Below, in pieces: positions 53,001 to 61,400 of a DNA stretch of 64,000 nt; the first letter of the stretch is position 1, and the number at the start of each line of letters is the position of its first letter. The stretch spans positions 124,001 to 188,000 of the forward strand of contig DASSSY010000008.1 in the NCBI GenBank assembly GCA_035708205.1. Direction: 5' to 3'. The notes beneath the pieces are model-generated. The model was not told the origin of the DNA. It did no database searches and saw nothing but the letters and a program-made list of their open reading frames with translations. The translations under genes were made by a program, and so were the position numbers. This DNA comes from DASSSY01 sp035708205. GTDB lineage: Bacteria; Bacteroidota; Bacteroidia; Chitinophagales; Chitinophagaceae.

Positions 53001-54968
53001 TATACCGCTTGGGTTAAGCTTGCAACCTTAAACGATATACCAATTGTAAATGATGCAACGCTTACGCTGCAAACGTCCGGTATTGCTACCGGCGGAACAG
53101 TAGCATTTACAGCAAATTCCGCAACTGCTAAAACTTTTACGGTAAATGTTCCTGGTACAGACCTAGGAAGTTCCTTATCCGGAACTAATTTAACTTTAAC
53201 TAGTTCAACTGGGTCAAATACCACGGTAGATATGAGTTCTGTTAATACTAATTTAGGAAATACAGATTTAGCAGCTCCTCCATCTGTTTCAAGAATTTAT
53301 TCATTAGGAACATCTGGATCTTTAAAATTTCAAAATTCTGCATTAAATACTGTTCTTTCTTTAGATGATAGTACTAAGACTACTATCCTACTGGGGTCAA
53401 CTCTTATATTAGGAAATGATCAAAGTTCTAAATATGGAACTTTTAACTTTGGCAATAATACAGCAGGAAGAATTTATACATGGCAGGATAGTAATGGAAC
53501 TGTAGCTTTTCTATCAGATTTAAGTACATATGTTCCTGCTAGCCGAACTATTACAGCAGGTAATGGTTTGACTGGTGGTGGAGATCTTACAGCAAATCGA
53601 ACTATCACTCTTGGTACACCTGGAGCAGTTACTTTAAGTTCAACTAATAGTGTAACAGCAACAGGTCATACTCATGCTTTTGCTCCAGGTGGTACAACTT
53701 CTCAATATATTAGAGGTGATGGATCATTAGCAACGTTTCCTTCAATACCAGCTGGAACAGTGACAAGTATAGGTATGACAATTGCCGGGACTGCAATTGA
53801 TGTAACACCTACAACAGTTACAAGTTCAGGGACATTTGCTCTATCATTTGCGGGGACAGCTAATCAATATATTAATGGCCAGGGAAACCTGACAACATTC
53901 CCAACTATAGGTAATGGTGCTCTATCCTTTTATTCCGGGGCCACTTTAATAAGTTCTTTTACCGCTAATCAAACGGCAAATACAACTATAGATCTTGCAA
54001 ACGTTTTCTCTGATAGATACACTCAACAAAGATTACCAGGAAATGGCTCCTCATTACCATATACAGTAATGTCTAATACTGGCACTTCACAAAGAACTAC
54101 TATGGAAGATCCACAAGATGTCTATGGTGGTATTTCAGTACATTTTAAAAATGTATCAGCATTACCTGGAGCTACTGGTTCAACTTATGCATCTTTACTT
54201 CATATAAATACATATACTGATTCTTCTGGAATTTCTAACGCAGGTCAGTTAGCCTTTACAACTACTGGTGTTTGGCATAGACCAGCATCATCTGCAACAG
54301 CATGGAATGGTAATTTTAAAAGATTAGCTTATACTACTGATATTCTATCATATACAGCAGGTTCTGGCCTAACGCTGACCGGCACCGCGTTCTCTTTACC
54401 GGTTACCGTTTCGGGTTCCGGTAATTATGTTTCAAATGTAGCGCAAAATGCGAATGGCATTACAGTAACCAAGGCCACTTTGCCAACCATAGGCAATGGC
54501 ACCCTGACCATTCAGCAGAACGGCTCCACCGTAGGGACATTTACCGCAAATCAAAGCGCTAATACGACGATCAACCTAACGGGTGGCAGCAATGAAGTGG
54601 TTGATAACGGGTATGGTTATGGCCGGTCTAATAATTTTGGTTCAGGCTGGGATGCTGCCGGAGGCTTTGCCGCCAATTCAATTTATATTACCACTAATAC
54701 GCCCTACCAGGTATCGGAAAATGATTATACCGTTTATTTATTTGCCCCCGGCGCCTCTATAGTTCTTCCCGACCCGGCAAATTATAGAAACCGGATGATC
54801 AGGTTAGTGAATGCCACAAAGGTACAAATTGAAGCGCCACAGCAGTATGCCATCATTGACTATGACGGCACTTCATTGACCAATATGGGGGTGGGCAGCT
54901 ATTTGATCCAATCGATCAGGGGCGCCGGAGGGGCCTGGTTATGGTATTTAGTCGGTGGAAATTCATGA
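50001..54968 (+). CDS. giant tail-fibre-like protein with knob-type modules
   Basis: This 1655-residue protein has no Sec signal (MQQVTTNSNHSIQIPGSKEI) and consists of phage tail-fibre-like segments. Residues 1-50 contain an SCGCGSP Cys cluster. Residues 70-220 hold G-rich repeats of the NxFIGxxAG type (NVLIGTGAGNAMTGQKNIMI, NNFFLGYKAGYNMTGGSGN), which build beta-roll fibre shafts. Five pyocin-knob-like units end in a W/Y-K/Y-x-V/L pattern: about 266-345 (WKAWRTV), 520-624 (FSDWYQVA), 787-889 (WAPWKKVI), 934-1012 (YTAWVKLA) and 1376-1449 (NFKRLAY). The LTGGGDLTANRTITL repeat near 1190 is a classical fibre motif. The C-terminus (from about 1535) is a W/Y/G-rich tip. No chaperone/peptidase S74 domain is seen. 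GC content falls in the middle; see findings. Confidence 0.85.
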   Translation: MQQVTTNSNHSIQIPGSKEIASMRVVQSCGCGSPKLYVRYKGEAQYVPLKICAAPSSPGLNNRYVDVFSDQAVNGVKSFADHIRVSSSYIKGGATQIFGNTAGGGLFNVLIGTGAGNAMTGQKNIMIGDNAGVAARAINNTIAIGVQSGPATNYLGDNNFFLGYKAGYNMTGGSGNVHIGQGSGIPGTYSNRLFIGNPGEPTTLESAHIITGYFDTGVLRFPKGYANNDASKFLTTGSDGTLVLSAPKMPTDYVSNNPVNTLPRDNTSNHGITDANLVQQSLTYWNNSTKTNTPAGFDQGIGITGISPDGTQAGQVVLDKTANTLSFRGKATNVWKAWRTVETTDNKVTNLDSPNNATYPTTLLLNGVKNTIRTSWSSTNINNNAPPQYCKIMSISFTANVFNSFEGVFEVTGFHGSNAGQDFAGQIYIFCGGGTTNNNTISAFFKKNPFSKNSFSFYYVYDNDNYIFDIYIGIRNQYIRAKFSETEKPSLSVNNVTCTYLDNNGLVSSLPTGAVEFSNYDMASKFDAVVLDWNANNNTSANYTGDLNSINSISYFGFNQNALNRPGFFPYGGTLLNMSLNASTSTQLALGWTGGTGGDYFGYRTKNNGVFSDWYQVASRDWVTSQIPATSTLQQVTAAGNTSNNSIIINGGTGGSTNTLTSLNLDFYPGTNTSWARGLRLLNSSSSLLGGIGFYGNTGNQIPTFGYISSNGSPWGGADLKFIGGKVGINLAGTTIPQHNLEVNGDALLTSLAGTGTRMIITDAAGLLGSQAMPVLVETDPIYTGQEPSIVRYRGNINSGDDLNTYYAPGIWACNAATTPTILNLPSGAPAGSPVLLQVSGTSSSSGGYTTQVLTTQVSGAAGSGYRWVRNSDNSGTWAPWKKVITDGSNVSLLNNDAGYITSAAIPAPQALSLNNFSLSISSGNTITLPFTPYLITAQTNLNGISATNTALSISSAATNSPVPGVAGFGFSSWGGATGVQLALMNNNGAYVRTNPSLTSYTAWVKLATLNDIPIVNDATLTLQTSGIATGGTVAFTANSATAKTFTVNVPGTDLGSSLSGTNLTLTSSTGSNTTVDMSSVNTNLGNTDLAAPPSVSRIYSLGTSGSLKFQNSALNTVLSLDDSTKTTILLGSTLILGNDQSSKYGTFNFGNNTAGRIYTWQDSNGTVAFLSDLSTYVPASRTITAGNGLTGGGDLTANRTITLGTPGAVTLSSTNSVTATGHTHAFAPGGTTSQYIRGDGSLATFPSIPAGTVTSIGMTIAGTAIDVTPTTVTSSGTFALSFAGTANQYINGQGNLTTFPTIGNGALSFYSGATLISSFTANQTANTTIDLANVFSDRYTQQRLPGNGSSLPYTVMSNTGTSQRTTMEDPQDVYGGISVHFKNVSALPGATGSTYASLLHINTYTDSSGISNAGQLAFTTTGVWHRPASSATAWNGNFKRLAYTTDILSYTAGSGLTLTGTAFSLPVTVSGSGNYVSNVAQNANGITVTKATLPTIGNGTLTIQQNGSTVGTFTANQSANTTINLTGGSNEVVDNGYGYGRSNNFGSGWDAAGGFAANSIYITTNTPYQVSENDYTVYLFAPGASIVLPDPANYRNRMIRLVNATKVQIEAPQQYAIIDYDGTSLTNMGVGSYLIQSIRGAGGAWLWYLVGGNS

Positions 54969-54975
54969 TATTATT

Positions 54976-55005
54976 CATACTCAATCATTCAATTATAGCC
55001 CTTAA
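54976..55005 (+). repeat. short leader repeat, copy 1
   Basis: The gap before the 87-residue gene reads catactcaatcattcaatta then tagcccttaa. A related stretch precedes the TcA gene (55361-55387). Similarity is partial. Confidence 0.25.
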
Positions 55006-55040
55006 CTCCAAAATTAACTTAACACCAAAATTTAAAAATC

Positions 55041-55304
55041 ATGGATGTCATCAAAGATCAGTCTCTTTTTGAAAGATCACGCGAATTTTTCAAATCCGCT
55101 TCGACCCGCAGCGGCGTAAAGTTTAAATGTAAAGTCTTCCAGGTCAACCAGAAGGGAGAGCCCAGCTCCGTGAAAGGAGAGATCTATTTAAGAGATGAAA
55201 AAACACAGGAAGAGATCCCCGTGGAAATGATCTGGTCCCTGGAAGGTCAGGCCTTGCTGATAGGGCCCGCTTATGACCTGGTGAAAGAGGTGCCTTTTGA
55301 ATAA
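55041..55304 (+). CDS. small protein between the fibre and TcA genes
   Basis: This 87-residue protein of unknown family has a charged N-terminal helix (DQSLFERSREFFKSAS) and a beta-type remainder (SGVKFKCKVFQVNQKGEPSS, then EIPVEMIWSLEGQALLIG). It has no signal peptide or membrane helix. It lies 72 bases after the fibre gene and 103 bases before the TcA gene on the same strand, so the three are probably one transcript. A role as assembly, capping or adaptor factor for its large neighbours is possible but unproven. Confidence 0.6.
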   Translation: MDVIKDQSLFERSREFFKSASTRSGVKFKCKVFQVNQKGEPSSVKGEIYLRDEKTQEEIPVEMIWSLEGQALLIGPAYDLVKEVPFE

Positions 55305-55360
55305 GTTTATTCAACCTGTTTCATTGCCGTGACCTGCTTTCTTCATAAATGATCGCTAAT

Positions 55361-55387
55361 CATACAACCTCATTCATAGTGCCTTAA
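55361..55387 (+). repeat. short leader repeat, copy 2
   Basis: The stretch reads catacaacctcattcatagt then gccttaa, about 20 bases before the TcA start. It resembles 54976-55005 (CATAC, TCATTCA, TAG and CCTTAA in the same order). Confidence 0.25.
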
Positions 55388-55407
55388 AATTCAAAAACAA
55401 ATTTCAC

Positions 55408-58400
55408 ATGGCCACAAACTCATTAATCCAGCTAACCGGAAGTATTGTCGTTTCTTCTTCAGGTACCGGTGTTTGTTTCCCGGGCGGGCTGTCCGTAGAG
55501 CTTCTTACGCAAACGACCTCTCCTCCAAGCTGGTTAGGTTCGGCTGCCGTTGACAGCTCAGGTAATTTTACGCTTTATACCTCTTTTAACCTGGGTGAAA
55601 GCAGCGAGGCCCTGTGTAATGTCTATAAGTACTCTGAATTAGTGTGGCAGGGTATAGGCAACGTCAATAATAACGTGGTGCTGATAGAAATGAGCGAGGC
55701 CGATTACTTAAGCATCAGTCAGGCCGGTGATGATTGTTGTTGTCTTAACCTGGGCGGGGCCCTCAGCTTAGGGGAAAAAAACGTGGCGGGCGTGCCCGTG
55801 GTCACCAACGATGTGGTGGTCAAGCTGAATGTCGCTGCATTCAGGAATCGGATAGCCATTGCACAAACCACTTTGAATAGCTATGGCTCTTTTCAGTTTA
55901 CCCTGCCCTGCAGCGCCATAAAGAATGCCGGCTCCCCGCCCATGACCGCTTCACCGGGATGCTGTGGCAGCGACCAGCTGCCCATGATCTTTCTTTCCCT
56001 GGAGATCGGCGGTACGGAGGTCCTGAAAACAGATCCGTTTACGCCTGTGAACGGGTGTATGCAACAAAACATACACCTGGACGGTCCTGCTGACCTCAAT
56101 CACTTTTATACGGAACTGGAAACAGTATCCCATGAAATTACGGCGGTCACAGGCTTAGCGCCTGATCAATTTTATACCATTACCGAAGATGAGATAGGTA
56201 TCATCAGTGAACAGGCAAAAAGCAGCAGGGACCTCATAGAGCTGTTAGTGGGCGCCGCGGCGATCTCGGAGGACACAGCCATCATCATCAACCATTCTTA
56301 TGCCATATCTAAAGCAAGAGGCGCTGATATTACCTTATGGGCATCTTTAGACCTGGACACGCTCACCGGGATCATTAACGATGCGGTGGCGGATCACGTG
56401 GTCCCCCCGGCCGGTGACCTTAACGATACGTTCAGCAAGATCTACGACAATAAAATTGACCAGGTGGGAAATGCGCCGACAGAAAACGGGGATACGGTCT
56501 TTGCCACCTTGCTGCCGGTTATGGGCTCCGAAGCCGATTCCAGGGCGCTTCTGAAAATAGAAGATGCCTATGGGGACGATCCTGACGGATATTGGCAACA
56601 GGTGGCGCAGCAGTTTCCCGGCAGGGCGCCCCAAATAGCGGAGGGCCTGCAGACGCTTGCGATGACAGGCTTACAGCCTGAAACAACCGATTATGTATTA
56701 AAGAATATATTACCGGTGACTTCTCCGCCCTCCGGCAACATGGGGAATACATTGGTTTCCATCAACAGTGATGCCTGGTATACAATTGTAGATACGGTTT
56801 GCAGGAACGCGGACAAGCTGTGCATTCCCAAGGCCATCCAGGATCATGCGGCCAGCGAAGGCACCGATCCCAAAAGAGATTATGCGGATAAGCTATACAG
56901 CGTTACCCAGGACATATTCGCCAACCAGGGGGTAAAATTCCAGATCAACCAGGATGCGGCGTTCGCCAATTTGTTCGGCGATAAAGGTGTTGGCCTGAAA
57001 ACCTTTTTGAGCAACCAGCCCGGCTTTGATTTCAGGGTGAATAATGTCTGGGACATCAGCGAAGAGGATTTCCCGGGCATCCAGGCGACCCGGAACGAAA
57101 TAGCGCCGGTCCAGAACATGATGCGGCTGATCGGCGGTAACGCGCCGGCGGTGAGCGCTTTGATGAAAGCGGGGCTTAAATCCTCCGTTGATATTGCCGC
57201 CATGGGTTCTGAAAAATTCACCGGTGACTTCTCAACCGTATTGGGAAGCGCTGCCCAGGCGCAACAGCTTTATAACAAGGCCAGCTACAACAATGGGGTC
57301 ATCACCAATATTCAATTAAGCGGCCTGACGGGCTTTTTCAGCTCCAGTACACCCTGGGTCATACAGGATAAGTTTTCAAAAGATAAATTTACCGCGCCCG
57401 CCGATTCTCAAACACCCGACCTGGAAACGCTTTTCGGGAATATAGATTCCTGTAGCTGCTCCGACTGTAGATCGATGTACAGCCCGGCCGCCTATTTTAC
57501 GGACATCCTCAATTTCCTGCAAACAACGGTCATGACCAATGGCAGCCCGGCCGCTTATAATGAGCTTTTAAGGCGGCGGCCCGACCTGGTCCATATCGAC
57601 CTGACCTGCAAAAACAGCAATACGCCGTTACCTTATACGGACCTCGTGAACGAGCTGCTGGAGTCAAAAATATTTGGATATAAAAACCCGGGCGCTTTCC
57701 TCCCGGCATCTTACCAGACCAGCTTGTCAGCAGCCGAGCTCAGCGCCTACCCTGAACACACTTATAAGGATGCCGCGGGAGACTACCAGACCTTTTCCGA
57801 TTACCAGGCGGTTTACAGTTCATTGACGCCCTCTTCCGGCTTGCAGGACGGTATCTTACTGAAGGCCATCTACCCGAATACATTGCCGTTCCATCTTCCT
57901 GTTGAAGAGTCCCGCACTTACCTGGGCCATTTAAATTATACCAGGTATCAGCTGATGCAGCAATACCGCCCAATTGATTACGAGACCACTGATCATACTG
58001 CCGGAACCATCACGCATTATAATGCCGCTGCCGAATGGCTGGGTCTCTCCAAGAACGAAAGCGATATCATCAGCAATGTCAACCAGGGCGCTGTCAACCC
58101 ATGGGCGTATTATGGATTTGAAAGCGCGCAGGATAGCTTAAATAATTTTTGGTATAATTTCTTGTTTAATAATAATGTTGCCACAAGCGCTTCCATTAAG
58201 GCCAGCTTACGGAATATGCTATTACACAACAATATTACCTATACTGAATTACTTCAGATCCTCAATACAAATTACCTGAATCCCCTGATTGCCGCCAGCG
58301 GTAAGCGGACGTTCGTCATCATATCTAATGATGTTAATGACCCTTCCACCTGTGACCTGGATAAGCTCACCATCCTGTATTCCGGCGATGTGCCTTCCGG

Positions 58401-61400
58401 TACTAACCCGATCCCCAGTCCTTCCACTACTGTAGTCAACGGGGACATCCTACCGTTTTTCAACAAGCTGCATCGTTTTCTCAGGTTGCAACGGGCTACG
58501 GGCTGGTCCATATACCAGCTGGATATCATTCTTAATGCCATCGGTGTACAGGAAGACGAGCTATTTACAGCTGATATATTTATAATGGTGTCCGATAGCC
58601 ATCGCTTGTCCCGGCAGCTCAATGTAAAGCCGGAATACTTAGCCGGCTTATGGAGCAAGCTGGACATCGTCCGCTATATCAATTACAGCGGCAATAACCA
58701 GGATGAGCTGCCCTCCGTTTACGATTCGATATTCAGGAATAAAACGGTCATTAACCCGCCGGATAGTGCTTTTGACTATGATAATGGAGACAAAACCCCG
58801 GCTACTCCATTTGCGGCCACGAATATTGACGGTACAAATAACCCCTCAAAGCCATATACAGAACATAGAGGCACGATTATCGCGGCCACGAATATTTCCG
58901 CCGGCGACCTGGACAGCCTGTTTGCTTTTGCTGACCCGGGAACGGCGCTTGGGGATATAAAGCTGACCTGGCAAAATGTAAGCCTGGTATTCGGCCTGGC
59001 GCAGCTGGCGGCCGGTTTGCAGATCAGTGTTCCCGACCTGCTCGGGCTGTTCGACCTGTTCCTGGTGTACGCGTCCGGCCAACATCCGGTCAACGGGTTA
59101 GGGGATGATCCTGCAGAAACGCTTGAGGTCATCGGCAAGATCATGGCCCATAAGGACCTGCTGGACAAGTCGCCCTTTAGCTTAAGCGAATTTGATTTCT
59201 TAATAAGGAATAACGACCCGGTGGGCGCTTATGTCACCCCGGACGGGACCATTAATTTATTTTTAGAATCGCTGAGGAAAGACCTGAAAAAGCAGCGCGA
59301 TGACAGTTCTGATGCCGGGGTAGCAGATGCTGTAAAGGATACTTTGGGCAATATTGTATTAAGAGCTTTCAGCACCAACTATAACCTGGACGGAAGTATT
59401 GTACAGGATATGCTGCAGAACGAGATCGTTACTAAAGACAATGACGGTAACACGATTACCATTACTAATGAAACGATCAATATTGTACATGTGCCGGTCC
59501 AGACAACCACTGGCGCCGTTAATAAATCTTTGTATGATATACTTACCTCCGATGGATTTATAGACAGTATTAATGATACGCCTGATGATTCTTTTGAGGT
59601 GACCATAGGGGAAACGTCCGGTACCGTTAATTTCAATGATCTATATAAGGCCTGCTTATTATGCGATAAGATCGCTTTGGTAATCAATAAATTTGAGATC
59701 ACGCCTGCCCTGTTTTTGAGCTTATTGGATGGCTTAAAGATGAAAAGCATTGGCGGTGGCACACCACAACCGGTTCCCCCCGATCCATCCATAAACGCTG
59801 CTTTCAATTTGCCTGATCTTAGGAATCTTTTCGTTCATGTGCCCTACCAGGTCAGTGATGAATATATTTACGGAACGGATGGGTATTATGCTTTGCTCGT
59901 AACGCCTTTTGAGAACCTGTCGCGATGGATCGCGTTTAAAAACAGGCTGAACCTTATAGACAGCGACTTTATTGACCTGCTGACCACTATCCTCACGAAC
60001 TTCAACATTATTGACATTTATGAAAAATTAAGCGGGATCACCGGTTGGGATGATGATGACTTAAAAGCGTTGCTGGATGGCCAGAATGCCATATTGGGCA
60101 CTTCGACCCAGGATGATTTTACCAACCCTGCTTTATTCCTGCAGGTGGCGGATATCATGGACAGCTCCGGCATATTAGGATTGAAGCCGGAATTAGTGTA
60201 CCAGGTGCTGATGGCCAATCCCACGCTTACAGATGCACAGACCATACGCCAGGCTGCCAAAGCAAAATATATGGATGATGCCTGGGCAGGGGTGGCCCGG
60301 CCGCTCCAGAATGAGCTGAGGGAAAAACAACGCCAGGCATTGGTGGCCTATATGGTGGCCAATCCTGATGTTTCCGGCGATGCGGCCGGCAGCACTTTCA
60401 GGTGGGCAGACGAGAACGGGCTGTATGCCTATTATCTCATTGATATCGACATGAAGCCGCTGATGCAAACCTCCCGCATCAAGCAGGCCATCAGTACGGC
60501 ACAGCTTTACGTGGACCGGCTCATCTTAAACCTGGAATACACCAACGGCATACTGACAACGCCCATCGGGATTGCCCCGGGCAATATTGCACAATGGGAA
60601 AGCTGGCGGAAATGGTACCGGATATGGGAAGCTAACCGGGAAGTATTCCTGTATCCTGAAAACTGGATGGACCCCACCCTGAGGGATGATAAAACACCCA
60701 TATTCAAAGAGCTGGAAACACAGCTGCAGCAGAATGAGATCACCGCGGATACGGCAGAAGACGCCCTGATGGGCTACCTGGAATCATTGGATAAGATCGC
60801 CAAGCTGGAACCGGTAACGGCTTATGATGATCCCGCGACAGGGATAAAGCACCTCATCGCCAGGAATAATTCAGAGCCGCAGGATTTCTATTACCGCACT
60901 TTGCAGAACGGCCTGTTCTCTCCCTGGGAAAAGATAAATTTAGATATCAAGAGCGATCATGTCACCTGCTATGTCTGGAACGGAAGGGTATATATCTTCT
61001 GGCTGACCTTTAAGGCAAAGCAAATGAAAACCTGGTATCCCAAACCAACGGATTATGATACGCAATATTACCAGTGGGTCAATATGATTGAGCATATTAA
61101 TCCTGCCGGCGCCCCCAACTTAACGATCGTATTTGACGATAATGAAGATGACAAGCAGACCTCCTGGGAAATAAAGCTGAACTGGAGCCAGTATAAAGAC
61201 GGCAAATGGCTGCCGGTGGAAATGTGTGATGACGTCATGACGCTGCAGCCCGCACAGTTCAGGCTGACCGACCAGGAAGTGGGCCGGTTCAACAATACGG
61301 CCGGCGATGATATCGGCCAGGCATATATAGCGCCGTTGACCAATGCGGGCGCGGAAGACCTGGCAGACCTGTTCAGGAACAGGTTGTTCGTCAATCCCTT

